Positions 17,237 to 24,636 are shown, numbered from the stretch's first letter. The stretch is DNA of 64,000 bases from DATJAJ01 sp035622335 (GCA_035622335.1 DASPVO010000077.1:18327-82326); one strand, 5' to 3'. The notes: generated by a model from the letters alone, not told the origin. Translations and numbers: made by a program.

Positions 17237-17259
17237 TTCGTTCTCGAGAGAAGAACGAA
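17237..17259. promoter_or_regulatory. Inverted repeat in the divergent 17.2 kb promoter region
   Basis: TTCGTTCT (17237-17244) and AGAACGAA (17252-17259) form an exact 8-bp inverted repeat with a 7-bp spacer. It lies between the DUF4349 gene (start 17196, minus) and the membrane-anchored winged-helix gene (start 17294, plus). It is a candidate operator for that regulator; this is inferred from position. Confidence 0.4.
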
Positions 17260-17293
17260 GTCCTTATCTCGACTGGAGACCCTTGCGAGACAG

Positions 17294-17731
17294 ATGTCGG
17301 GGAACGATTCGAGGGAAAGGGTCGACTACGAGCTCAGGGGGAAGACCATGCAGGTCTACCTGTACCTCCTGAAGAACGGGAGGGCGATGGGCGTTCGCGA
17401 GATACAGAAGGAACTAGGCTTCTCTAGCCCGAGCGTCGCGTTCCACCACCTCGAAAAGCTCATCGAACTCGGGATCGTCGAGAAAGACAACTTCGACAGG
17501 TACGTGCTTGTCAAGAAGGTCGACACCGGGATACTCCAGGCTTTCGTCAGCGTAGGGGGTCTGAACCTCCCGAGGCTCGGTTTCTATGCAGCTTTCTTCA
17601 GCACCATAGCACTGGCTTACGTCTTCACGAATTTCAGGTTCTTGGACCTGTATGCCATCATCGGGACCCTGGGAGGGTCGGCCGTGTTCTGGTACGAGGC
17701 ATGGAGAGTGTGGAGGAGGAAGCCGTTCTGA
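17294..17731 (+). CDS. Membrane-anchored winged-helix regulator
   Basis: 145 residues. The N-terminal half is a winged helix of the ArsR/MarR kind: YLYLLKNGRAMGVREIQKELGFSSPSVAFHHLEKLIELGIVEKDNFDRYVLVKK (residues ~21-75). The C-terminal half carries two hydrophobic segments (LGFYAAFFSTIALAYVFTNF and LYAIIGTLGGSAVFWYEAW) ending in a basic tail. The DNA-binding domain is therefore tethered at the inner face of the membrane. It is divergent from the DUF4349 surface protein and upstream of another two-helix membrane protein, suggesting a small envelope-sensing cluster. Start ATG 17294. Confidence 0.75.
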   Translation: MSGNDSRERVDYELRGKTMQVYLYLLKNGRAMGVREIQKELGFSSPSVAFHHLEKLIELGIVEKDNFDRYVLVKKVDTGILQAFVSVGGLNLPRLGFYAAFFSTIALAYVFTNFRFLDLYAIIGTLGGSAVFWYEAWRVWRRKPF

Positions 17732-17768
17732 TGGCTAGAACTAACTACTCCGCGTGGGAGGATTCACG

Positions 17769-18233
17769 ATGGAAATGAAGCCCCGCTTCGTCTTGGGTGT
17801 AGGGCTGGGGGTACTGATGGCCCTGCTTGTTGCTGCGGGAGTGAGTTTGGTTCCGGTGTCCCAGCCCAATCTCGGTCCCTCGAACACTAGCGGAGAGGCT
17901 TCCTACGCGACGAGCATCTCAACATCAACGGTCCAGTCTCTTGCCTCGACTACGCAGGTTCCTGCTGGGGAGGCACAGACAACAGCGACAGCGACCGCGA
18001 CCTTTGCGGCCACCGAGACACCCAGCAGCTCGAATTCAACTGCATACGTTTACCTCTCGCAAGACGCCGCCATGAGCGCTTCCCCATACAGCATAAACAG
18101 ACTGGTCAGCCAGCCGCTGCAGTCAGGCTTCATCCTTCTTCCTGTGATAGCGGCCTTCCTTGTCGGGCTGTTGCTCTACAGAGCCACTTCTAGGGGCATA
18201 CCCGAACGAGAGGAAGATTCCTCTACGAGTTGA
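17769..18233 (+). CDS. Ser/Thr-rich membrane protein
   Basis: 154 residues from ATG 17769, which has GGAGG about 8 bp upstream; GTG 17754 is an alternative that would skip this site. An N-terminal hydrophobic segment (FVLGVGLGVLMALLVAAGVSL) is followed by about 80 residues rich in Ser, Thr and Ala (probably glycosylated outside), then a C-terminal membrane helix (SGFILLPVIAAFLVGLLLYRA) with a charged tail. It probably belongs with the membrane-anchored regulator 38 bp upstream. No family recognised. Confidence 0.55.
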   Translation: MEMKPRFVLGVGLGVLMALLVAAGVSLVPVSQPNLGPSNTSGEASYATSISTSTVQSLASTTQVPAGEAQTTATATATFAATETPSSSNSTAYVYLSQDAAMSASPYSINRLVSQPLQSGFILLPVIAAFLVGLLLYRATSRGIPEREEDSSTS

Positions 18234-18238
18234 CGAGG

Positions 18239-18622
18239 TCACTTTATGGGGACTATCATCTGCTTCGAGTTCAGTTCGCTCTTTTCCCACCTGTGAACCC
18301 AGTCCGCCAGTTCGTCTAGGATCTTCTGCAGTTCGTGGCCCTTCGCGGTCAGTGAGTATTCGACCCTTGGCGGGGTCACGGGGAAGACAGCTCTCTGAAC
18401 TATTCCAAATTTCTCAAGCTGAGTCAGCCTCTCGGCCAGAGACGTTGCGCTTATCCCGTCGATCCTCCTCTTCAGTTCGTTGAATCTCGCCGGCTCTTTC
18501 AGACCGAGCGCGTGGATGGTAGGGAAAGTCCAGGTCCTAGTCAGCTCGTTCCATGTGGCGTGAACGAGTTTGCAGGAGTCGAGGACCTGCTGGTCAAGCT
18601 GTTGTGAGTTGCTCGTCTTATT
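18239..18622 (-). CDS. HxlR-type winged-helix regulator without a normal start codon
   Basis: The minus-strand frame from 18622 down to the TGA at 18239-18241 encodes up to 127 residues with the HxlR pattern: TWTFPTIHALGLKEPARFNELKRRIDGISATSLAERLTQLEKFGIVQRAVFPVTPPRVEYSLTAKGHELQKIL, as in redox- or aldehyde-sensing HxlR/YodB regulators. No ATG, GTG or TTG occurs in frame ahead of the conserved part; an in-frame TGA lies at 18623-18625. A GTG in the adjacent frame (18624-18626) would join the gene if one A of the GTGAAATAAG run were absent. So this is a single-base sequence error, a recent frameshift, or translation from an unusual start. A TATA box shared with htrA and an inverted repeat lie just upstream. 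Confidence 0.65.
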   Translation of the reverse strand, partial: NKTSNSQQLDQQVLDSCKLVHATWNELTRTWTFPTIHALGLKEPARFNELKRRIDGISATSLAERLTQLEKFGIVQRAVFPVTPPRVEYSLTAKGHELQKILDELADWVHRWEKSELNSKQMIVPIK

Positions 18623-18631
18623 TCACCTACT

Positions 18632-18660
18632 TAGTAGCAATCTACTACCAGATATATAAG
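18632..18660. promoter_or_regulatory. Shared TATA region and inverted repeat between HxlR gene and htrA
   Basis: GATATATAAG (18651-18660) lies about 25-30 bp upstream of the htrA ATG (18683), fitting a leaderless htrA transcript, and can be read as a TATA element on the minus strand too. TAGTAG (18632-18637) and CTACTA (18642-18647) are exact inverted repeats spaced by 4 bp on the HxlR side. HxlR regulators usually bind such short palindromes near their own gene, so this is a candidate operator controlling both genes. Confidence 0.5.
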
Positions 18661-18682
18661 GATGACCGGATAAGCTACGGTC

Positions 18683-19645
18683 ATGACAAACTTGGAACTC
18701 GAGAACAAGGTCACAGCAGCCGTCGAGAAGGTTAGCGAGAGCTTGGTCAGCATTAACAGCAGCAGGTACGAGAGGCGCTTCCCGTTCGGTAGCGTCCCCA
18801 TGGAAGGGCAGGGCTCGGGAATAATCATCGACGGTAAGGGCCTGATAGTCACGAACAACCACGTGGTTGAGGGAGCGGGAAGGGTCCAGGTGACCCTCAA
18901 GGACGGGAGGACCTTTGACGGCGAAGTGGTAGGTTCAGATGATGCGACTGATGTCGCGGTCGTGAGGGTCGACTCCCGGGAACTCCCGTCCGCTGAGCTG
19001 GGCGACTCATCGCAGCTGAAGGTCGGACAGTTCGCCCTCGCCGTGGGGAACGCGCTTGGACTTCCGGGTGGCCCGACGGTGTCACTAGGGGTCATAAGCG
19101 CGATGGGCCGGCCCCTCCCAGGTGCAGAGTTCATATTCGAAGGGTTCCTTCAGACAGACGCCGCGATCAATCCCGGCAACAGCGGAGGACCTCTTGCTGA
19201 CATAGAGGGGAGGGTGGTCGGTATCAATACCGCGATGATCCCGTTTGCCCAGGGAGTCGGCTTTGCCATCCCGATCAACACCGTCAAGAGGATAACAGCC
19301 GAGATCCTCGAGAAGGGAAAGGTCACGAGGAGATGGATGGGCGTCTCGGGTGTCGAGCTGAACGCTACGATTTCGAGGAGGTACGGCATATCGGTCGATT
19401 CTGGCTTCCTCATCGCCGACCTCGTCGAAGGTAGCCCGGCCCACCATGCAGGACTCAGGACCGGCGACGTCATCGTCGACGCTGGTGGCAGAGCCGTGAA
19501 ACAGACCAAGGACCTTCTGTTCGCTCTCTCCCAGCACAATACTGGCTACGCTCTCTCGCTGACAGTGGTTCGAAACGGCGCAAGGCTTCAGGTCAGCGTG
19601 TCTCCGGAAGAAGCGCCGCCGAGGCCTAGATTCCAGCAAAGATAG
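18683..19645 (+). CDS. htrA: HtrA/DegP-like serine protease with one PDZ domain, apparently cytoplasmic
   Basis: Trypsin-like protease of the S1C family. The triad is visible: His60 in VTNNHVVEGAG, Asp90 in DVAVVRVD, and Ser167 in NPGNSGGPL. A single PDZ domain follows (residues ~215-310, with GFLIADLVEGSPAHHAGLRTGDVIVDAGG). At 320 residues it is shorter than bacterial DegP/DegS, and it begins MTNLELENKVTAAVEKVSESLVSI with no signal peptide or membrane anchor, so the protease should act in the cytoplasm. ATG 18683 fits the TATA position. Role: removal or chaperoning of damaged proteins. It is divergent from a HxlR frame that may regulate it. Confidence 0.93.
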   Translation: MTNLELENKVTAAVEKVSESLVSINSSRYERRFPFGSVPMEGQGSGIIIDGKGLIVTNNHVVEGAGRVQVTLKDGRTFDGEVVGSDDATDVAVVRVDSRELPSAELGDSSQLKVGQFALAVGNALGLPGGPTVSLGVISAMGRPLPGAEFIFEGFLQTDAAINPGNSGGPLADIEGRVVGINTAMIPFAQGVGFAIPINTVKRITAEILEKGKVTRRWMGVSGVELNATISRRYGISVDSGFLIADLVEGSPAHHAGLRTGDVIVDAGGRAVKQTKDLLFALSQHNTGYALSLTVVRNGARLQVSVSPEEAPPRPRFQQR

Positions 19646-19692
19646 TTGAGACGACGAACGCATAAATCTCGACGATGCGAAGTCGGGGTCGG

Positions 19693-19788
19693 ATGAGCCC
19701 GCGCAGACGTAGGGCCCTGGTCGTGATCCTGGTGATCTTCATTGTGGCCCTTCTCGCACTGAGCTTTCTTCTGTCACTCAGCCAGTGA
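19693..19788 (+). CDS. 31-residue single-pass membrane peptide (candidate)
   Basis: ATG 19693 opens a 31-codon frame: an arginine-rich start (MSPRRRRA) and then one hydrophobic helix (LVVILVIFIVALLALSFLLSL). The upstream GGGTCGG is not a clear ribosome site. It is 47 bp after htrA on the same strand, and its last codons overlap the convergent gene at 19778. The positive-inside pattern is good, but so short a frame can arise by chance. Confidence 0.4.
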   Translation: MSPRRRRALVVILVIFIVALLALSFLLSLSQ

Positions 19789-20137
19789 TTCTCTCTTCTA
19801 GGGTCTTCTCTTCCGCCCTGGCTCTCCCGATCGCACGAGAGAGCTTCTGCGCGAATGTGTAGTCTTGGAGGCCGATGAGCAACCAGGCCAAGCTCAAAGC
19901 GAGAACGAACAGCTCGACGGCCACGTTGAAGGGAGAGGTCAGGTTGACCGTCACTTCGGCCCTGCCCGAAAGTAGGGGGTATGCTATCTGGTATGCGTAA
20001 GAAGCGGCGAGGAGGGCGGCGACGACAACTGTGGCCGCAGAGAGCGCCTTCATCCTCGAGCTTCCGTGCTCCACATGTGCGATCAGTTCCTGGTGCGCCT
20101 CAATCACCCTTACCCTTTGCGAATCTTCTGCACTCAC
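19778..20137 (-). CDS. Two-helix membrane protein
   Basis: 119 residues: a soluble N-terminal helix (MSAEDSQRVRVIEAHQELIAHVEHGSSRMKA), two membrane segments (LSAATVVVAALLAASYAYQIAYPLL and VAVELFVLALSLAWLLIGLQDY), and a charged C-terminal helix. No family recognised. Its start overlaps the stop of the upstream winged-helix gene by 4 bp (20134-20137), so they are translated from one mRNA. A regulator plus membrane-protein pair suggests that the membrane protein modulates the regulator or is its target. Confidence 0.6.
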   Translation of the reverse strand: MSAEDSQRVRVIEAHQELIAHVEHGSSRMKALSAATVVVAALLAASYAYQIAYPLLSGRAEVTVNLTSPFNVAVELFVLALSLAWLLIGLQDYTFAQKLSRAIGRARAEEKTLEERITG

Positions 20138-20445
20138 TTCTTCACTTCAGGTCCCGTTCGACGATAAAAGGACTGCTGACTTGAAGTCAGTCCGAGCGGC
20201 AGCCGCCTCCAGACGTCGAGCCAGTCCTGATAGAGTCTGTATCCCGGTTCTGTTATCACGAACACGTTCTGTTCCTCCCTCGACTCCGCGACGATTAGTC
20301 CCTTCTCCAGTAGGGGTTTCGTGAACCCCTCCAACCTCCCATAGTTTATGTTGCATGCCTGCGCGAGCCTCGAGGGAGACCTGGGCCCTTCGAATAGTGT
20401 CGCAAGAATATCCATGAAGACGACAGTCTGCTCCCTCTTCTTCAA
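20134..20445 (-). CDS. Winged-helix regulator (PF14947-like)
   Basis: 103 residues from TTG 20445 with a GGAG just upstream. MDILATLFEGPRSPSRLAQACNINYGRLEGFTKPLLEKGLIVAESREEQNVFVITEPGYRLYQDW is a typical small archaeal winged helix of the type seen in plasmid and thaumarchaeal regulators. Upstream lies a double palindrome built from GACTTGAAGTC, and a third copy occurs inside its own 3' coding region (20176-20190), which fits autoregulation. It is the first gene of a two-gene operon and is divergent from the three-gene ATPase operon. Confidence 0.75.
   Translation of the reverse strand: MKKREQTVVFMDILATLFEGPRSPSRLAQACNINYGRLEGFTKPLLEKGLIVAESREEQNVFVITEPGYRLYQDWLDVWRRLPLGLTSSQQSFYRRTGPEVKK
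20176..20190. promoter_or_regulatory. Intragenic copy of the GACTTGAAGTC palindrome
   Basis: CTGACTTGAAGTCAG is a 15-bp palindrome around a central G, lying in the last codons of the winged-helix regulator gene. The same word is found twice in the intergenic region 340 bp upstream. It could be an auxiliary operator for looping or roadblock. Confidence 0.45.
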
Positions 20446-20525
20446 CTCCTCATGTTGAAACTCCTTTCAAGTAGATATGGGTTGCAAGCGTCTGGATGCC
20501 ATCTTTGGTCTGACCAGTGTTTCGA

Positions 20526-20553
20526 CTGACTTGAAGTCCGGACTTGAAGTCAG
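20526..20553. promoter_or_regulatory. Double GACTTGAAGTC palindrome between divergent operons
   Basis: Two identical 11-bp palindromes (20528-20538 and 20541-20551) are separated by CG and flanked by CT and AG, so the 28-bp block is itself nearly palindromic. It lies between the winged-helix regulator (start 20445, minus) and the ATPase operon (start 20589, plus). Tandem sites a little over one helical turn apart fit cooperative binding of two regulator dimers. Confidence 0.6.
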
Positions 20554-20588
20554 CAATTGCCTTTAGTCTAGCCATGGGCGTCTGATTC

Positions 20589-21788
20589 GTGAGTCCCAAG
20601 GCACTATCTCTGGGCTTGTCGAGCTCTGGTGAGCAGGTCGAACTGGACCTCGAACGCGCCAGAAGAATCGCCCTCCTGGGTGAGGGTTCCGCAGAACTCG
20701 CCGTTCAGGTCGCCATATCCGCCGTCTCGCAGGGACTCACTACTGTCTTCTTGGACCCAGAAGGGGGAGCGACCCTCAGTCTCTCAGGCTACGTCAAAGG
20801 GTATGACGGCAACAGCCTGCTGGGGGACACCCAGAAGATTGCTCAGGATGTCGGGGAACGTCATGCCGAGCTGGTCGCTTCGGCGTACTCGACGGCGCTC
20901 CGGCTCTCTAGTTCTGAGGAGCTGGTGCTCTCGGCCGCAGTCCGGCAGATATCTCTGGAGGGTGGGGTTGCCAGCCCAACGGCGCTCTCTGAGGTCGTAG
21001 GTACGGTGACCGGCTTCCGCTCTCAACTGAAGCAGGACGTTGAAGGAAAGCTGGCGCTTCTCTCGCTGTTGGACAGGTCGGTGGAAGACCTCTCGGTCAA
21101 AGAGACGGTATCCGAGAGTTGCGTGATCAACTTCGCAACCCTTCCGTCGCTCGAACTCGGGGAGTGCGCTCTCCTCCTCTTCCTGGCGAGACTTCTAGCA
21201 CTAGGGTCGCCTCCTGAGCTGCTCGTGCTCTCGAGTTGCCATAGATTCCTGAAGAGGGAAGCCACCAACGGCTCGTCTAGGCTGAAGGAGCGTCTCCTCA
21301 CTTCAGCCGGAAGCAAGCTCTTCGCCACGGACCTCCCCCGCTTCGCAGACGGTCAGGTCTTGAAATCGACCAGCGTCCGCGTGCTGTCAGGTTCAGTCTG
21401 GAACGCCCTAAGCTCCGGAGAGCACCTTGTCGAGGGGACGCTTCTCCTCCAGAACCTGGAGCTCGGTTGCAAGTCCGTCTTCATCCCGCACGGCTTCGAG
21501 CTCAGGGGTGGCCAATTGTCCAAGGCGGTTCTGACCACGAGGCCGAGCGAGGAGGTCATCAGGCTCGTGCTGAGCACACTCTCGGAGGGGGCGGTCGTCA
21601 CCCGCTCGTCGATCATCTCCTTTCTCTCCCCTGACTATCAAGAAGGGAGCATTGGACAAGCAGTCGACATGCTCCTAGCAGAAAGTGCGGTCGTCCACTT
21701 CAAGGAGTCAAAGAATTCAGACCTCACGGCGCTTGCGATAACCGAGGTGGGCAGACAGATGCTGAGGACGATGTCAAGAAATGAGTAG
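20589..21788 (+). CDS. Degenerate HerA/VirB4-like ATPase-fold protein with C-terminal winged helix
   Basis: 399 residues from GTG 20589. The order of elements recalls HerA/TraG-type ATPases: a short N-terminal strand (LSLGLSSSGEQVELDLERARRIALLGEGSAELAVQVAISA), a strand ending TVFLDPEGG, a PPELLVLSSCHRFL segment in the Walker B place, SKLFATDLPRF in the sensor place, and a final AVLTTRPSEEV. The P-loop is lost (GEGSAEL instead of GxxGxGKS), and no Walker B acidic pair is seen, so it is probably not an active ATPase. The last ~80 residues (EEVIRLVLSTLSEGAVVTRSSIISFLSPDYQEGSIGQAVDMLLAES) look like a winged helix. It overlaps the next gene by 8 bp. The family assignment is my inference. Confidence 0.55.
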   Translation: MSPKALSLGLSSSGEQVELDLERARRIALLGEGSAELAVQVAISAVSQGLTTVFLDPEGGATLSLSGYVKGYDGNSLLGDTQKIAQDVGERHAELVASAYSTALRLSSSEELVLSAAVRQISLEGGVASPTALSEVVGTVTGFRSQLKQDVEGKLALLSLLDRSVEDLSVKETVSESCVINFATLPSLELGECALLLFLARLLALGSPPELLVLSSCHRFLKREATNGSSRLKERLLTSAGSKLFATDLPRFADGQVLKSTSVRVLSGSVWNALSSGEHLVEGTLLLQNLELGCKSVFIPHGFELRGGQLSKAVLTTRPSEEVIRLVLSTLSEGAVVTRSSIISFLSPDYQEGSIGQAVDMLLAESAVVHFKESKNSDLTALAITEVGRQMLRTMSRNE

Positions 21789-22785
21789 AATCAGTTCCGG
21801 TTGCAAAGTCTTCGACGCTTTGACCGACGGTGGCCTGGCGACCGGGACGATAACACAGGTCTTCGGCGAAAAGGCGCTCGGGAAGAGCATCCTGTCGCTC
21901 CAGTGCGCATTCGCCGCGGCGTCGGATGGAAGCAGCGCGGTGATACTCGACACGGAGCAGTCCTACCAAAACTATCTCCTTCCTTACTGGCACTCGAGAA
22001 TGAACTCCAAGTTCGGCAAGGAGATCCCTGTGCTGCAAGCCTCGCTCACCCGGGAGCCCTCGGGTGCGAAGAAGAAGAGTGGTGCAAGCCGGAGCCAACT
22101 CGTCACGGGTCTCTCCGAGACTCTCACGGGCATGGGGGTCAGGTTCACTCCGAACCAACTTGGTGCAGCGGCTGACGCCCTGTCTCCTGAGCTGAGGTTC
22201 GACCTGCCAGAATGCGGCGAACCCTCGGTGATTCTGGTCCAGGTTCCCGAGATTCTAGACCTGCTCGCACTCCACGGGGTGAAGGGCAGAATCACGGTCT
22301 CAGAAGGCGGCCGGGTGGAGATGCGGCTTGAGCAGACGCCTGTGTACCACTCTCTCTTGCGGGACGCGGTAATTAAGACGAAGGCGAAGCTCCTGGTCTA
22401 CGACTCTATCTCGGCGCCGCTGAAAGCCTACTTCTCCGGGACCGCCGACCTCCCCGCTAGAAGCTCGAGCCTCGCGATGATGCTGATGCACGCGCAGAGG
22501 CTCTGCATCGACTTCGATCTGGCCGTGCTAGGCACCAGCCACGTCAGCATAGACCCAATCAACGGCTGGAACCGTCACCCCTACGGTGGCGTGATTCTCG
22601 GGCACGAAGCCAAGTTCAGCTACGAGCTCACCAAACCTTCGGCGAAGCGGAACGATGAGGGAGTGGCCGTCAATCCTGAGGCTTCGGAGGGGGCGACCAG
22701 GGCGATCTGGATACAGCGACACCCAGCGATGGCCGACTACGCGAGGTTTGGGTATCTCACGATCGACGAGGGAGGGATGAAGTGA
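21781..22785 (+). CDS. RecA-superfamily (RadB/KaiC-like) ATPase with a large insertion
   Basis: 334 residues. ISSGCKVFDALTDGGLATGTITQVFGEKALGKSILSLQCA is the classic start of a RadA/RadB/KaiC core, with Walker A GEKALGKS at residues 29-36. AVILDTEQSY follows, a Walker B-like LLVYDSI lies near 206, and DLAVLGTSHVSIDP occupies the sensor position, then NGWNRHPYGGVILGHEAKFSYEL as in RadB. Between strand 2 and Walker B there are about 90 extra residues, partly basic (residues ~75-160), not found in RadB. There is no N-terminal HhH domain, so it is not RadA itself. It overlaps its neighbours by 8 bp and 4 bp, so the three products are likely made in concert. Confidence 0.7.
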   Translation: MSRISSGCKVFDALTDGGLATGTITQVFGEKALGKSILSLQCAFAAASDGSSAVILDTEQSYQNYLLPYWHSRMNSKFGKEIPVLQASLTREPSGAKKKSGASRSQLVTGLSETLTGMGVRFTPNQLGAAADALSPELRFDLPECGEPSVILVQVPEILDLLALHGVKGRITVSEGGRVEMRLEQTPVYHSLLRDAVIKTKAKLLVYDSISAPLKAYFSGTADLPARSSSLAMMLMHAQRLCIDFDLAVLGTSHVSIDPINGWNRHPYGGVILGHEAKFSYELTKPSAKRNDEGVAVNPEASEGATRAIWIQRHPAMADYARFGYLTIDEGGMK

Positions 22786-23807
22786 TGCGGAAGTCCACCG
22801 CTTTGATGATCCTTTCAGCGCTGTTCGGCGTGGCATTCTCCCTTTGGTTCGTCTGCATACCCATCTTCGCCTACCTCGCCTACAGAGAGTGGGTCAAGCG
22901 CCGAGCGGACGAACGGAAAGTCTCCTCGAGGACCATCGCCGCACTCATTTCGTTCGTCTTGGCCGTTGTTGCAGCAGCCGAGGGCGGAACCTGGTCCATA
23001 GTCTTCTTCTCCTCGGTCGGAGTAGCACTGTTGGCCAGTCGAAGACTCGCAATGACCTCTACGGCTGCCTCCGCTTCGCCCGTTCCGGGCACCATTCTCC
23101 TGAGGTCGGGCATGCTGGGCACGGAATGGCACGCTGCTGGAGAAGTGAAGCTCGCCACCGCCGACGTGACGCGCGCCCTGTCCGCGGCTGAAGGGAATCT
23201 CGTGGTGGACTTCGCACACGAGAGGTTTCTTCTCATCCTGTCCGGCAGACATCTCAGGCGAGCAGACGCCGAGCGTGATCTCCTCATGAGAATGCGGAAG
23301 GCCAACAGAATTCTCTCGCGTTCAGGGAGCTACCTCCTGCCTCTTGACTCAACCCAGACCGCCTCAGAACTGGCTCAAGAGCTGGTTAGCATTGAACTCG
23401 ACCCGAAACAGCCTCTGAATTCGGCAAGGTCTCTGCCGATTGACCTCCTTTCCCTTGCGTGCGACAAGGGACTTGTCTCGGCCGCTGGTGCATACCTCCA
23501 GGAGGGGGGAGTTGGGGTCTCTGTGCCGAATCCGAACCAGAAGCTCGAGACGAGGCTTTCCGTGTGGGAGGTCCTTGAAGTCGTCAAGCGAAAGCAAGAT
23601 TGGACCTCCGGCGATGGATACGCTTCGTTGCTCGCTTCCGTCTGGGCTGCGAGGAGAGAGCCCCCTGGAGAGATCCTGAAGGGCGAGCAGACGACTGGCG
23701 GCACGCTTCTGGTCAAATCCCACGCTTCGGCCGCTGTCCCTATCAGCCCCGTCCAACTTCGCGCGCTCCTACAGATCTATCCGGCTCGACAAGAAGGCAG
23801 CGCCTAG
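22782..23807 (+). CDS. Membrane protein of the ATPase operon, unknown function
   Basis: 341 residues from ATG 22782 or 22785. The N-terminal third has two or three membrane segments (ALMILSALFGVAFSLWFVCIPIFAYLAY; TIAALISFVLAVVAAAEGGTWSIVFFSSVGVALLAS) with a basic loop. The rest is soluble and cytoplasmic by the positive-inside rule, with a mixed alpha/beta region (GNLVVDFAHERFLLILSGRHLRRADAERDLLMRMRKA) and a long polar C-terminal part. No family recognised. It is the third gene of the overlapping operon and may dock the two ATPase-fold proteins at the membrane. Confidence 0.6.
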   Translation: MMRKSTALMILSALFGVAFSLWFVCIPIFAYLAYREWVKRRADERKVSSRTIAALISFVLAVVAAAEGGTWSIVFFSSVGVALLASRRLAMTSTAASASPVPGTILLRSGMLGTEWHAAGEVKLATADVTRALSAAEGNLVVDFAHERFLLILSGRHLRRADAERDLLMRMRKANRILSRSGSYLLPLDSTQTASELAQELVSIELDPKQPLNSARSLPIDLLSLACDKGLVSAAGAYLQEGGVGVSVPNPNQKLETRLSVWEVLEVVKRKQDWTSGDGYASLLASVWAARREPPGEILKGEQTTGGTLLVKSHASAAVPISPVQLRALLQIYPARQEGSA

Positions 23808-23842
23808 CCTTATAGACTCCGAGGTCGCTCTCGTCGTCTTCC

Positions 23843-24583
23843 TTGTCCGGTCAAGGTGGGAAGACGACATTCGTCTTTCTCATGATTGTGGTCTTGGTAT
23901 CTTCAGCCGTTGGGATCGAGGCCTCTGATTCCAAACGTTCTTCGCCCGAACTGTCTGCATTCCATGTTCTTGATCAGGAAGCCCTGTCATATTACAACTC
24001 GACCACAGGGCTGACCCTGAGGCTGGTCTTAAGCCCGTCCTCCGAAGTGTCGGGCTCGTCTGAGTACGTGCTCGCCACTCTGACCAACGAACTGTCGACA
24101 CGAAACCTGTTGAGGGCTCCTGGTCACCCCCCTCTAGGGCTTCGCTACTATCCCTGCGGCCCAGACGCGCCGCCCATCGGTATCTTCTTGTTTCAGGGTG
24201 TCTTCAACAGGAATAACGTCTCGGGCGCCATACCTCTCGCACTGACTGCGCCAGGACCCGTCGACTGTGGGCCACAGGCACCGTTGTCCTACTTTGCCTT
24301 CCTTCCCAACAGCGACAGTGTGGAGCTCTACTCGGTTAACGGCGGTCCCTTCATGAACACGAGCGCGCTGATCGAAGCCAGGGTCGCCGGGTACTGGACG
24401 GGTTTCGACCTCCCCGGTATCGATTCAGCTGTATTCCATCCGTTCGAGCCAGGGGCATACACGGCGGTCGTTATTGACGCGTGGGGAGACCTCATTTCGC
24501 TGACCTTCGCCGTGACGAGCGCTCGGACCGGATTCCCGTGCTTCCAGGCAAATGGCAGTCAATACGGTCAAGCTTGCATCTGA
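23843..24583 (+). CDS. Secreted protein, paralogue of the 47.3 kb gene
   Basis: 246 residues from TTG 23843. The N-terminal segment TTFVFLMIVVLVSSAVGIEAS is a signal peptide. The mature part has repeated aromatic/proline motifs and two shared blocks with the protein at 47328-47969: a YYPCGP...IGIFLFQGVFNRNNVSGAIPL segment and the C-terminal FEPGAYTAVVIDAWGDLISLTFAV. The latter looks like a beta-sandwich strand pair. It has several Cys residues that could form disulfides. A cell-surface or secreted role is expected; no enzyme motif is seen. Confidence 0.65.
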   Translation: MSGQGGKTTFVFLMIVVLVSSAVGIEASDSKRSSPELSAFHVLDQEALSYYNSTTGLTLRLVLSPSSEVSGSSEYVLATLTNELSTRNLLRAPGHPPLGLRYYPCGPDAPPIGIFLFQGVFNRNNVSGAIPLALTAPGPVDCGPQAPLSYFAFLPNSDSVELYSVNGGPFMNTSALIEARVAGYWTGFDLPGIDSAVFHPFEPGAYTAVVIDAWGDLISLTFAVTSARTGFPCFQANGSQYGQACI

Positions 24584-24636
24584 CCTTGCCATGGATGTCT
24601 AACCAGGATAAATACGCTCAAGATCACCAAAGCCCA

